From Balanoglossus misakiensis (Eukaryota > Hemichordata), in the NCBI GenBank assembly GCA_040954595.2, contig CM082583.2, positions 8,618,001-8,682,000 of the forward strand: DNA of 64,000 bases, in the 5' to 3' direction. Positions 40,101-49,547 of this stretch are shown here, one piece after another. The notes under the pieces are model-generated. The model was not told where the DNA came from. It saw only the letters and a list, made by a program, of their open reading frames with translations, and made no database searches. The position numbers and the translations under genes were made by a program. Position 1 is the stretch's first letter, and the number at the start of each line of letters is the position of its first letter.

Positions 40101-43100
40101 TCGGCAACTTGCTCGTCATCATGGCAAGGAGGCGCAGTTACGCCACCACCTTGGATGAGGCCATGGAGGAGAGCGGCATCGCCATGGGAGACCAGGTCAG
40201 CGCGTTGCCGCGGGGACCCAAGAAGATTATCTGTCACGTCTTTGAAACAGAAGATGTAAGTGTGGATACGTGCAGTCTGATTTCTGGCAGGGGTGAAAAG
40301 GGGTTTAACGCTAAAAAAAGCCAACAAGTACTCGAGATCTGATGTCTTGATTGACTGGCGGCGTCTTGGGGCGTAACATTGTGACTTTTTCTTGTAGGGC
40401 AATAGCAGATCATTTGCGAATCAGCTTTTGCCGTGGGAAAGTGGAACCAGTGATATCGTGTCTTGGGAAATGTGGAAATGGCTTTTCTTGAGGTGGTTAT
40501 GTGAAAAAGCAGCGATGAGTTTTCTCCAAATAGCGAGATTTAGGCAATTGCACAAGCCCTGCCGTGTCTGTCAAATGCTGATTTTCATGTTGCATAGTTT
40601 TGATGATAATTCCACATCCCTGCTTAAAAGTCTGAGTAAGGGGGTATAAATTCACCATATGTATACCATAGCACCCTGGTTGGTGGTATTTGTTTGAATG
40701 TATATGTTGCTAGGCAACCGTTAATGTAACTCAAGCATTTTATATTCATACTTATCACTCTCTCAGTGGTGAAATCTGATCATGCCACATCATTGTGGTC
40801 TCTGAATAACTTGCTCCTAAAGTTACTTAATTTTGCTTCGAACATTTCACCACAGCGGGGATTTGTATGCGACAGAAATAGCAAGTCCTACAACAGAATT
40901 ATGTTTCATATGAAGCTAAGAGTGGTTCACACTAGCCTATATATAGTGTTCTCAGCTGACGATGAAAATTTTAAATCTGTCATTAATAAGGCAACTTGAA
41001 AGGAAACATTGGTAGAATGTGGAACATTTTATTCCAGAAATCATACACCAAATTTTTCTTGAACTTATTCTAAATTGTCCATGAACCCTTTTTATGGTGT
41101 CAAAAGAAATTACTTTGAATCACAGGAAGGACCCTTCTTGACCTTCAATCAAAATACTGGGATATCTTTTCTGGTTTGTTGAGGTTTATATTAATTTTAC
41201 CTATGGCAGAGAATCCCCTAAAATATCAATGGCAATGGCTATATTTACATTGTGTTGGTTCAAAAGGGCCGCAGAAAGATATCTGTTTCTTGCGTTGTCT
41301 TGTCGCGCGTGTGCCATATATATTTCAATCACCGTGTTAAGTGTCTGACATAGTTTAGAGTTTCGCAAGTATAAAATGATATTTTCCGGTTCAGCGGAGA
41401 AGCTGCAATATATGAAGCCATAACATTCATGGAATATCTCAAAGGCAGACATTTTTATTCTCCATGCTAATGTGGCTATTTATCGGGCTAAAAATAGCAG
41501 CTGTTTGTTGCGTAGCGAGAACAGAAATTGTTTCCTTCACATTTGAACAATACGAGGTTCATTGGCCCGCAATTTTCCAGTTTTCTCCCCCGGGGACATA
41601 AAACATTAACGTGAGATAATTCTCAAATAGAGAGACCTGCACTGGTTTGGGTTTTTTTTTGCTGGTAGCCGCGCTGAACTAGCTGTAGGTGGGTAGTCGG
41701 GTGTCAGACTGTTTGTGATACATGTAAGTATGTGGGCAGAATTCTTGGCTCCGTCGTTTTGTGCCTTCTGGTCAAAAATTAAAAAATTGACGTCATTGGA
41801 GATGAGCCTAAAATGCTGAAATGTCACACGGGACCATCGGCGAGAAAACATCCAATACAGATTGATGGCTAGTACTTTCCCTCGTGTAAGTTTTTTTTTT
41901 GTGGAGTGGAGAGATCTTTCGTAATTCGATGCTGGTGTCTGTCATAACTGATATGGCAGAACGTTGATTTGAGTTGTTAAAGTTGTGTGTAGATTCAGAG
42001 GGAGAGATTTGTTATGCTCTGTGTTTGAAAGGATTTGGGAAGGGGTTGGGCAAGTTGGAATAATGCAAATGTCAGGGAACTGAAATTGTATCACTCAAAT
42101 TTATGTAATTAATACGGCAGGCTTTGTAGGCGACAATTACGGTTTGTCTGATTGCAGACCGCGATGTTGATATTACAGTAGGTGGAATAATGCAAGTGAT
42201 GATGGTATTAGATTTTTGAAAGAGCAACCACAAATATTTTACTGCATTTCGCAGTAGTTTGCTGCAAGGCGTCGCACACTCTCATGAAGAGTTCCGTTGG
42301 AGTTTCCTCCCTCATGCTGTTTTGTGCATGTGTGTTGCTTTCAGGCACAGCTGATCGCGCAGTCCATTGGACAGGCATTCTCCATAGCTTACTTGAACTT
42401 CCTGAAAGAGAATGGTATTGACGACCACAGCGTTACTGAAATGGACTACGGCGAAGTCCTCAGCTCACAGGAAATCTACGGGGATGACCTCATGCTGTTC
42501 TCGAATAAAGAGTGCGAAAAAGAGGCAAGTTGTCGTATTATTTTTGACAATCTTCAAGTCATCAACTAACATGCTGGTTTCAGTGTACCCTTTTATGCGG
42601 ATGGTTTGGTCCAACTCCATCGTTCTCTGGGGTAAAGTTGGACTGCTACACTGCAGGACAGGGGTGAGTGTGTTAAATGCAGATTATCTGTTGACACAAA
42701 CAGTACATTTGATGTTGTTCTCTTTGCAGATTTTAATAGAGAAGGAACGTGGCGAAATCATGGGCATCGTCATAGTGGAGTCGGGATGGGGCTCGCTGGT
42801 GCCCACGGTCGTCATAGCGAACATGTCTCCATTCGGTGCTGCTGCCAGGAGTGGAAAGCTGAACATTGGTGATCAGATCATGTCCATCAATGGAACCAGC
42901 TGTGTGGGTCTGCCACTCACCACGGCCCAACAAACCATAAAGGTGAGAGACCCCAGTCTGTGAGAGTCAGCCAATCATTGTCTGTGAACACAGACTGGTC
43001 GACCAATCGGAAGGAGGGATGATGGAATGGGATCTGAAGAAAATCGTTACATTTTGTTTATTACATTTCTGAGTTTTAACAAACAAATCGATTTGCCACC

Positions 43101-44107
43101 CTGTAATCAACAAGGATTCATGTCCGTTTCATTGCAGTCATTGAAGAACCAGTGTTTGGTCAAGTTCAATGTCGTCTCATGCCCTCCTGTCACTCAAGTC
43201 ATCATCAAACGACCTGATGTCAAATATCAACTGGGATTCAGTGTTCAAAACGGCACTGTAAGTAATCTGTGATGTACTTTACACAGCAGCCAAACTGTAG
43301 ATGCATTGTAAGTTAATGACTCTTCGACTCTGTCGAAGGAGGAGGAGGATGTTGATGATTTCCTCATTGTAGACACTTACAAATTAACATTTTGTGTTTT
43401 GTGATAATTTATAGAAACCATCATTTTCTGTTATAGGGGTGAATTGAGACATCCACCTGCCCCAAGTTTGTTATAGCCTCAAAGTGGATTATCCTAAGCT
43501 CTTCGGATTACAACTTTTGGTATTTCAAAGATACTGCCACAGTCCCCAGTCTTTTCATTTCGTTAGAAGGAGGCTTGCAGCAATGTTTATGCTCTTGTCT
43601 GGCATTCTGACTGTTTTTCGTCGTTGACTTTTGCAGATATGCAGTCTTATGAGAGGAGGCATTGCTGAGAGAGGTGGCGTTCGCGTCGGACACAGGATTA
43701 TTGAAATAAACGGAATGAGCGTGGTTGCCACGGCGCATGAAAAGATTGTAGACATCCTTGCTACTGCTGTTGGTGAGGTAAGAATGGCTTGTTGTAGTAC
43801 AGCTGGAGAGGGGGAGGAAGGGATAGGGGCAGAAGGGAGGGAGGGAGAGCACATCACCCTCTTGGCAAACATATTTTGACCTGTCAGATCCATTATAACT
43901 AATCCAGATGAACCCTGATGATACAGGTTTCCTCATTGGCTGGTTTGACGTACATCACATCCTTTGAGCCAATCACCGCAAGGCTACCTTTGTTACTGTG
44001 TCATTGATTGGCTTCTCTTTTTTTTCCCCCATCAGATTCACATGAAGACAATGCCTTTGTCGATGTACCGACTTCTAACAGGGCAGGAACAGCCTTTGTA
44101 TCTCTAG
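1..44107 (+). CDS. APBA: X11/Mint adaptor (amyloid-beta precursor protein-binding family A), 5'-partial, 11 exons
   Basis: Joined coding exons: 1-3671, 4031-4292, 4612-4654, 30902-31047, 38624-38710, 40052-40255, 42345-42524, 42730-42942, 43138-43257, 43637-43777, 44036-44107. The sum is 5,139 nt, exactly 1,713 codons with the TAG stop, and every junction keeps frame. The reading frame is open from base 1, so the start codon lies upstream. Numbering from the first codon here: disordered N-terminal region about 1-1325, PTB domain about 1330-1510 (motifs [36 protein letters not shown]), PDZ1 about 1540-1622 ([18 protein letters not shown]), PDZ2 about 1627-1706 ([25 protein letters not shown]) and a C-terminal tail ending PLYL. 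This order is diagnostic of the X11/Mint family, which binds the NPTY-type tail of APP through PTB and acts in synaptic vesicle and membrane-protein trafficking. Vertebrates have APBA1, 2 and 3; I cannot say it matches one of them best. Family identity is near certain. Upstream exons and isoforms are unknown. Confidence 0.95.
3672..4030 (+). other. APBA intron 1 (359 bp)
   Basis: AT-rich sequence between donor GTGAGC and acceptor TTCTGCAG. No repeat or second signal noticed. Confidence 0.85.
4031..4292 (+). CDS. APBA: APBA exon 2: acidic/serine-rich linker
   Basis: Acceptor TTCTGCAG at 4023-4030, donor CAG|GTAGTG at 4293. It completes the split codon from exon 1 (AG|G, Arg) and ends in phase 0. 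It encodes about 87 residues rich in Asp, Ser and Arg (for example [20 protein letters not shown]) and no folded domain. Because it ends in phase 0 while the PTB exon begins with two bases of a codon, another exon must lie between them. Confidence 0.85.
4293..4611 (+). other. APBA intron 2 (319 bp)
   Basis: AT-rich intron ending TTTCAAATCAG. The acceptor has CAGCAG, so use of the second AG would remove one Gln. Confidence 0.7.
4612..4654 (+). CDS. APBA: APBA exon 3: 43-nt small exon preceding the PTB domain
   Basis: Acceptor ATCAG at 4611 and donor GAAG|GTAACA at 4655. It reads [14 protein letters not shown] and then one base. The 43 nt carry phase 0 into phase 1, exactly the shift needed to join exon 2 to exon 4, giving the junction [13 protein letters not shown] at this place resembles the residues just before the PTB domain in vertebrate Mints. 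It is assigned from splice signals, phase and this local similarity; no transcript was available. Confidence 0.75.
5212..5224 (+). promoter_or_regulatory. DR1-type nuclear-receptor motif
   Basis: AGTTCA-A-AGGTCA: two half-sites that both fit RGKTCA with a one-base spacer, the layout bound by RXR heterodimers, HNF4 and COUP-TF type receptors. In-vivo use is unknown. Confidence 0.35.
7372..7383. repeat. Poly-C tract (12)
   Basis: Uninterrupted C run in APBA intron 3. Confidence 0.95.
10798..10810 (+). promoter_or_regulatory. DR1-like motif (one mismatch)
   Basis: AGGTCA-A-AGTTGA; the second half-site has one mismatch to RGKTCA. Confidence 0.25.
12711..12746 (+). promoter_or_regulatory. Paired DR1-like motifs
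   Basis: GGGTCA-A-AGGTTA at 12711-12723 and AGGTCA-A-AGGTTG at 12734-12746. Starts are 23 bp apart, about two helical turns. One and two mismatches respectively. Confidence 0.3.
13284..13301. repeat. Short perfect inverted repeat
   Basis: ATTCCGT, four A, ACGGAAT: a 7-bp perfect stem in APBA intron 3. It could arise by chance. Confidence 0.5.
15257..15269 (+). promoter_or_regulatory. Perfect DR1 nuclear-receptor motif
   Basis: AGGTCA-T-AGGTCA, two exact consensus half-sites with one-base spacing. An exact match is not expected by chance in a 26-kb intron. Confidence 0.45.
17042..17054 (-). promoter_or_regulatory. DR1-like motif (one mismatch)
   Basis: Minus strand AGGTTA-A-AGGTCA. Same class as the other sites in this intron. 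Confidence 0.3.
21800..21816. repeat. Poly-G tract (17)
   Basis: Uninterrupted G run in APBA intron 3, 30 bp upstream of a second G-rich block. Confidence 0.95.
21846..21868 (+). other. G-quadruplex-type motif
   Basis: Four G runs of 3, 6, 6 and 5 separated by single A residues on the APBA sense strand. This fits the usual G4 pattern with one-base loops. Confidence 0.7.
27592..27643. repeat. Imperfect tandem duplication of about 27 bp
   Basis: Two adjacent related segments, each starting TCTATTT and continuing with a TAAACT-containing core (27592-27616 and 27619-27643). Confidence 0.4.
29575..29598. repeat. (TGA)8 microsatellite
   Basis: Eight perfect trinucleotide units in APBA intron 3. 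Confidence 0.95.
30902..31047 (+). CDS. APBA: APBA exon 4: start of PTB domain
   Basis: Acceptor TTTCTGCAG at 30893-30901, donor AAG|GTGAGT at 31048. It begins with the last two bases of a Val codon and ends in phase 0. It encodes [14 protein letters not shown] and [14 protein letters not shown], the first strands and helix of the X11 PTB domain, which binds NPTY-type motifs such as that of APP. The match to the family is residue-for-residue over long stretches. Confidence 0.95.
31064..31152. repeat. (GT)n microsatellite next to a 5' splice site
   Basis: Pure GT from 31064 to 31122 (59 nt), then interrupted GT/GC units to about 31152. It begins 16 nt after the first base of APBA intron 4 and creates spurious Val-Cys and His-Thr open frames. 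Confidence 0.97.
33120..33800. repeat. CT-rich low-complexity stretch with (TCTG)n
   Basis: Pyrimidine-rich on the + strand, including GTCTGTCTGTCC units near 33246-33272 and TCTGTCTCT units near 33345-33376. The local open frames are composition artefacts. Confidence 0.6.
36131..36159. repeat. (CTTT/CTGT)n simple repeat
   Basis: Tandem TTTCTGTCTTTCTTTCTGTC-type units in APBA intron 4. Confidence 0.8.
37743..37875 (+). ncRNA. Long intronic hairpin (37-bp stem, 59-nt loop); possible structured RNA or MITE-like fold-back
   Basis: Arms 37743-37779 and 37839-37875 are inverted repeats. Pairing position by position gives 31 Watson-Crick pairs, 5 G-U pairs and one U-U mismatch in the + strand RNA. 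All five imperfect pairs are G-U on the + strand and would be A-C on the other strand, so the fold favours the APBA-sense orientation. The stem length is near the three-helical-turn stem of primary microRNAs, but the loop is large. The alternative is a small inverted-repeat transposon copy; no clear target-site duplication was seen. The hairpin is observed; its function is inferred. Confidence 0.5.
38624..38710 (+). CDS. APBA: APBA exon 5: PTB domain
   Basis: Acceptor GTTTTCAG, donor GAG|GTAAGG, 87 nt, phase 0 to 0. It encodes [13 protein letters not shown] and [10 protein letters not shown], matching the second part of the X11 PTB domain. Confidence 0.95.
38711..40051 (+). other. APBA intron 5 (1.3 kb)
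   Basis: AT-rich, with CT-rich sequence in its last 400 bp. Nothing else recognised. Confidence 0.85.
40052..40255 (+). CDS. APBA: APBA exon 6: PTB domain core
   Basis: Acceptor TTGCTTATTAG, donor GAT|GTAAGT, 204 nt, phase 0 to 0. It encodes [24 protein letters not shown] and [12 protein letters not shown]. Between MARRR and KKII lies a variable loop, [20 protein letters not shown] and onwards, which also differs among vertebrate paralogues. Confidence 0.95.
40256..42344 (+). other. APBA intron 6 (2.1 kb)
   Basis: No gene, no clear repeat. The intron ends TTGCTTTCAG. Confidence 0.85.
42345..42524 (+). CDS. APBA: APBA exon 7: end of PTB domain and helical linker (GC donor)
   Basis: Acceptor TTGCTTTCAG. 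The exon must end at GAG 42522-42524 because the protein joins KE to [12 protein letters not shown] as in the family. The following bases are GCAAGT, so this is a GC donor in its best context (AG|GCAAGT). 180 nt, phase 0 to 0. It encodes [16 protein letters not shown], the C-terminal PTB helix that packs near the NPTY-binding groove, and then an acidic linker. Confidence 0.93.
42730..42942 (+). CDS. APBA: APBA exon 8: PDZ1
   Basis: Acceptor TCTTTGCAG, donor AAG|GTGAGA, 213 nt, phase 0 to 0. It encodes [20 protein letters not shown], then [20 protein letters not shown], the hallmark first PDZ of Mints with its GWGS carboxylate-binding loop. Confidence 0.96.
43138..43257 (+). CDS. APBA: APBA exon 9: PDZ1 end and PDZ2 start
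   Basis: Acceptor TTTCATTGCAG, donor ACT|GTAAGT, 120 nt, phase 0 to 0. It encodes [20 protein letters not shown] and [11 protein letters not shown]. The very short PDZ1-PDZ2 linker is typical of the tightly packed X11 PDZ tandem. Confidence 0.96.
43258..43636 (+). other. APBA intron 9 (379 bp)
   Basis: Ordinary intron between the two PDZ2 exons. Confidence 0.9.
43637..43777 (+). CDS. APBA: APBA exon 10: PDZ2
   Basis: Acceptor ACTTTTGCAG, donor GAG|GTAAGA, 141 nt, phase 0 to 0. It encodes [19 protein letters not shown] and [18 protein letters not shown], nearly identical to vertebrate Mint PDZ2. Confidence 0.96.
44036..44107 (+). CDS. APBA: APBA exon 11: last strand of PDZ2, C-terminal tail and stop
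   Basis: Acceptor TTTTCCCCCATCAG. It encodes [20 protein letters not shown] and ends LYL-TAG at 44105-44107. Vertebrate Mints end in a very similar tail (PVYI or PLYI), which folds back into the PDZ1 groove as an autoinhibitory ligand; conservation of the aromatic and terminal aliphatic residue suggests the same here. Confidence 0.96.
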   Translation: MHMKTMPLSMYRLLTGQEQPLYL

Positions 44108-46402
44108 TGACACACCCACCAACTCTTCAATCTCGGTTGGATTTTGTACAATATAAAAAAAAAACTGGCAACATTAAAGATTTGTTGATATATGCATCTC
44201 AGCTGTATACGTCGATATTAAGTTGTTTTTTTTCACTGAAATGATGGAAGTCCAGCGTTAGCAGACATTGTTGGGGTCAATTTTCGATGCTGCGGGCGGA
44301 ATCGGTTCACTCTCTGGTCGGAACCAATTCTGATTGCACTGTGCTGGATACTCTATTACGAGTTATGTGCTTGATGTCAAGATGGAGCCTTTTTTGGCAG
44401 AAATTGACGTTGCGGGCTGCGTTCATTGATATTCAATGGATCGTGTGAAACTGGACATTTTTGGAATGAAATGGATGTAGAAGGTGAAGGCCAAAGAAGA
44501 GAAGAAATTCAAAGGATACAGACGAAATGGACTTTGAGAGAAAACGAACTGGAAATTGGACATGGATGATATGAGGAATTTGCTGCCAGCATTTGGGATC
44601 TGTTTATCTTGGTTCTGTTGTGACGAAGCATGATAAAAGCACTTTGTGAAAGAAAAAAGTATATAAAAAATTGACTGAACTTAGATATCAAGTTTCAAAT
44701 ATGCTAATTAGCTTATTACCCATCATTTCTTACTTTGATTACAGTAACTACTAGTGAGACCATGCATACCAATGATTGAATAGACCTTAAACAACTCATG
44801 TCTTTTGTAAGAAATTCATCATATGTGTAGTTTGTGGCTTGGGGGAAGTGAACCTGGTATATTGTGTATGTTATTGTTAGCCAGAAACAGGGAGGAAAGT
44901 TCCAATTTCTTCATATTTGAAAGTGTGTGCTATATATGTGAAGCCATTTGGAATATCGTGTTCTACATGTGTGTAATGTGTCTGTTCTGGAAGACACACA
45001 GACTAGTACATGTAGCTGTCTTGATTGCAACTGTGTGATACATTTTCTCATGATGATTATAGGAGAATAGGACTGGTGTTTTTTTTTCCACGAATGACGC
45101 AAGTATCAGTCGCAGTGTCTTCAAAGCAGATGTCTGGACAGTGATAAGATAGAACTACTTTCTGCTCAATGTGATATCAGTTACAGCTGGCTGCTTTTTT
45201 TCCTGTCAGTTTTTGTGTCTGATTTTAGTGAAATCTTGCTTATAGCTGACATGACCTCAGAAAGAGATGGTGCATGATTGTGTTGTCATTTACCCTGGTG
45301 AATTGTCGTGTGTATAAACCTTTCGCTTGATAAAACTTTACCAGATAGCAGAGTGAAGTAGTGTAAACATTTCCAACCGTGCAATCCTGCAATGAAGATC
45401 ATGAAACCCTTGAGCTTCCACTCGTTTATTACATCAGATATTGTCCCCTTTTATGTAGTGTATGTGGTAGTTTTTTTGTACAATTAGGGGTAGGGGAATG
45501 AAGCATTTGCCTAGCTTTTCCTTGCACCCCTCCCTTTGAATGGTAGAGTCTGTCTTTGAATAAGGTTTTGCCATACCAGGCTGCTACATGAAGCTGGTCA
45601 AGGGGGTTTTGAAGGCTGTAGTGTTTGGGACAGTGTAGTGTTGATCGTGATCGTTTTCCAGTTTTCCTCTCTCCCCGAGGAGCACGACCAATTTTGTTGA
45701 TTGCTGTAGATGTTAGCCGTGAATTCCGTGATGGCTGGTCACAAGCTGTTGGTTCAAGGGTCACTGGTCACTTTGATTCTGCGGAAGTGCCTTGTGAGAT
45801 TGTGTAAAATGTAGCCTTGTTTGTGTCTTTATTTACAGAAAAAAAAAACAAAAAAAAACAAAGTCGCTCATAACTTTGTACATCACCGAAGTACATTGGT
45901 ACATGCCCCAGTGAAAAAAGGCTTTGTTGTTAAAACATGAGAGATACCGGTACTCAGGCAGGCTAGACCTGTTGTGGCTGAAATTTGATGTCACCATGCA
46001 ATGTTACGTAGACAGTGTAGTGTTTGAGCTGAAATTTGGTGGCCATTGGTGGCATGGGTTTAGAAGTTGACCCGCAAGGCAGATTTGGATTGGACCAAAT
46101 TCTGTCAGTAAAGTTGTACCAGCCAATCAGATTCGTTTGTATTTATGCAGTCATTCTTACAGGGGAGGAACAATTATGAAACTTAAATTGTGATTGGCAG
46201 ATCAGATATGAAACTATGATTAGAGTTATTGTTTGAAAAGGTTGTACTAAAGTAGTCTAGATGTACTGAGAAAGGCCAGCAAGTGAAATGAAGCTTAACA
46301 TTCAACATCATTAACCCTATTATTTCAAAACGGTTAATATACATAAGCTATTAAAACTGAAAAAAAAATTAAAAGTTTTCGAAAACCATTTGTGTTGGCA
46401 AC

Positions 46403-46452
46403 ATTACATAACAGTAGGCAGCCAACCATTACATAACAGTAGGCAGCCAACC
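46403..46452. repeat. Perfect tandem duplication, 2 x 25 bp
   Basis: Two identical copies of a 25-bp unit (46403-46427 and 46428-46452) containing CAGTAGGCAGCCAACC. Zero differences implies a recent duplication. Confidence 0.97.
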
Positions 46453-46588
46453 ATTAATCCACATTATTGTAAAGCCTTCCCTGATTGGCCTGTGAATCTG
46501 TGACACCTGCTGTGATTGGTCCAGGTCTGGTTGCCACCATAGCCCTGTAGCTTGACATGGAAACCAGGGGTCTGGATAATTGCATTAA

Positions 46589-46602
46589 GGGGGGGGGGGG
46601 GG
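46589..46602. repeat. Poly-G tract (14)
   Basis: Uninterrupted G run in the presumed APBA 3' UTR. Confidence 0.95.
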
Positions 46603-47659
46603 AGGTTGCATTCGCTTCATGGTGTACAAAGATGGGATTTAACTCTCAAGAATGGTCAGAAAAGTTGTGATTTTGAAATGGCATGTGAAATTGATAGGTA
46701 TCATGTCTGTGATATGTAAATCAGCATTTCCTATGCTGATCATCTGCAATATGTAGCAATTTTGGAGGTAAATCTTATTTGTAAAGAGAAAAAAAATGAT
46801 GGTAGCCAGTAGACTAGTGACTTTTTTCCAGTAGACAAGTACATATTTTGATTATGTCTGATATAGTAGATACAAGTCCGACACAAGACTGAGGTTTTCA
46901 GCAACCTTAATTTACATTGCTGATATTTAATCTGCACTTAACTCCACACGATGTAGTGTTCATACCTAGAGAAGATAAAAAAGGGTAATTTTCGTATAAT
47001 TTGCATGTTTCTTGTTTTTTTTGTTTTCTGTTGATTTCATGAATGATCTTGCTTAAACTGTGCAAGTCATTGTGTTTAACCGTTATTTAAACAAGCTGCT
47101 TAAAGTATGAAGTACATGTCCAGGTCTCTCTGACTTTTTGTGTTTCATGGGTTATCAGGACGGTTACCCCTGTGCATTGACCACCCAGACATGTCACGCC
47201 TAACAGTCAGGGTTAAGTATAGGGATAGGATTAGGGTAAGTGTCTGGTAGCTATTTTCCAGGGGGTGACTCTCCTAGAAACCGTATCATGTCCTCCCTGC
47301 CCTGTATATTGTGTAGTCACTTCACAGAATTATAAAACAAACTGTCTTAGAGGTCTGTGGCAACGTTTACTAAGGTATAGAGGGGAGTTTCATATAATTA
47401 TCTCATCTATACCATCCAAACAGAGAGTGGAGAAATGAGTTAATCAGAATCTTATTATATTAACCTTGGATCTAAAATCAAGATGAGCATCTTTTCTGTC
47501 ATGTTAGGGCTTTTTGTGTCATGTTCACTGAACTTTTCGTCGCTCTATGTTTTTTTTCCATGTGACTGCATGTTATCTCTGTTTTGCCTTGATTTACCAA
47601 AAACAGGTCTTTGCAAAGTAGGCATTTCTGCAAAACTGTATATAAATGAAATATGATTA

Positions 47660-47665
47660 AATAAA
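47660..47665 (+). terminator. APBA: Candidate APBA polyadenylation signal
   Basis: AATAAA within GATTAAATAAAG. It is the best + strand signal before the opposing gene, with T/G-rich sequence 30-50 bp downstream. Confidence 0.5.
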
Positions 47666-47739
47666 GAAATATTTGAATATCTATATGTCATGGTACTTGA
47701 TGAGGAAGGGTGTATGGAATAAGCCCAGATAGATCAAAG

Positions 47740-49547
47740 TCACAGACAAACTTTATTCCGGGTTATGTTTTCTGCTGCAAAACTTCATTTGATTTCCCAT
47801 CTTGTCAATAGAGGGCGCACTGATCACTCGAACAAAATTTGCATATACATGTACATGTACCAGATGTGTTACCAGACATATATGTGCACACCATGTTGAC
47901 GATACATTTTTGTGACTGTAACAAATGGTGCGTCCAAAACCACATATTAACAGACACTGGGAAAATCTGATGTCAAAGTTATTTATTCTTTGCAAAAAAA
48001 GTTGTAACAGAAGTGTAAAATATATTACATTTTCATTGAGCCTTGAAGGGCATATTTTATCTTTGAACAATACGAAAACTACTAAGAGGGTCGGGTCTTG
48101 ATGCAAGTATTTTGAAACACAAAACATTTAGCCAGAAGACACTGGGGTGGAAAACATACTTTAAATTGTCTTGTGTATGCTGGGAAGGAGTAGTCTCAAT
48201 GTGCAAGAAATACTGATATAACAACATCCAGGGTTGATCAATCGTCTAGAATCTAAACGCTGTACTGGGGGAAAGTGAGAGCCCCTATAATACACCTAGA
48301 CTGAAAGATCCCCTCAGCTTCAACTCTTACTATTCAGTCTCGTCCAGATTCTAGACTGAGTTCAAGTTTATTGGGAAAGGTTCTGATCAGAGACTTTTTA
48401 TGTTCACGGTAAACCCAGAAGCAGACATAATTTTAGTAAACATAAATGACAGGGAAAATAAATTTCCACAACAAATGTATACACAACTAATGTCACAGTT
48501 AAGCAAAATGTTTTTTTTTAGGAATATGGCAGTATTACAAATGAAAAATCCTTGACGAAGAGTTTAGATTGTCACGTGAATGTTGCAGTAACAAAAACAG
48601 CACAAACATATCATGAGCACTTTCAGGGGTTAACTGTTCCATTTCAAAAGCAGACAAAGAGTGCAATATATTTTCCTTTAGAAAAATACATGTCACTAGT
48701 ACATTTTCAGAAGAAAATGTTCCAATAATGGAGAAACTGAAAATATGATTCAGAAGGTGCTTTTAAGCACATCAAAATGTACGAGCATAGAAGATGATGG
48801 GTTGCATAAAATACCAGCACAGCTCGTTTCTGTTGTATCAGTCATTATGCTATTTCTTTATTCCCTTGCACTGACACACCCCATAAAACAGCATTTTTTA
48901 TGAATTAAGGATGTATATGTAAATACATGTAGTAACTGTACTTCAATGACAGACATGGTCGCGCAGTTTTCATGCATTTTTCGATTTTACAAGACACAAT
49001 TCCACTCTACTCTTAATGACTCAACCTACTCATTTTTTGCAATATAAACTGTGAAGGTAATCACATGTCCATCTCATACTGACCTATGGATGTAAACTTC
49101 AGGCAAATTCAAATTCTAACTGCTACACATGTACATTGAATAGCGCCTTGAATGACCTTGCACTTCTCAGCCATGACTTACATGTATAAACCCTACCTCT
49201 AACTATAAACTGCAAGGTTGAACTTGACCCTGAACCTCTGGCAGCTCTTTGGCTTTGACACAAAATAATTCTACATCATCAAATCGTACTCTGCTATATC
49301 AAATTTCCAAATCTTTTAATTATATTCTCTAGTTTTTAAACTTACTTGATTTAACTTTCTGTACAAAATTATTTCAAATGATTTCTCTTTACGTGTACGT
49401 TTCTAGCACTGATTCGCCTGACCATAAGATAAACTGAATGTAAATGCTTTATGGTTGAAAGAAACAAAGTACTGGTGTGTTTGTTTGTTTTTAAACGGGT
49501 AAACAAACACTGGAAACAAAACTAGAATGGGGTTCTTCATGCATAAT
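47740..49547 (-). other. MYO9: MYO9 3' UTR (approximate end)
   Basis: Non-coding sequence after the TAA stop (49548-49550). Up to 1.8 kb if the 47752 signal is used. It holds a TACATGTACATGTAC palindrome at 47846-47860. Confidence 0.55.
47752..47757 (-). terminator. MYO9: Candidate MYO9 polyadenylation signal
   Basis: TTTATT on the + strand, AATAAA on the minus strand. It is the last such signal before the APBA 3' end. Nearer alternatives for MYO9 are at 47982-47987, 48367-48372 and 48857-48862. Confidence 0.45.

Larger units (their letters stand above)
44108..47680 (+). other. APBA: APBA 3' UTR (approximate end)
   Basis: No stop-free continuation and no further coding similarity after the TAG. 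It runs about 3.55 kb to the first clear AATAAA on the + strand at 47660. It contains a 25-bp perfect tandem duplication and a 14-base G run. Earlier polyadenylation cannot be excluded. Confidence 0.6.

Noticed and set aside
40019-40402. 127-codon minus-strand frame opposite the PTB exon
   Set aside because: Shadow of the strongly conserved + strand exon 6.
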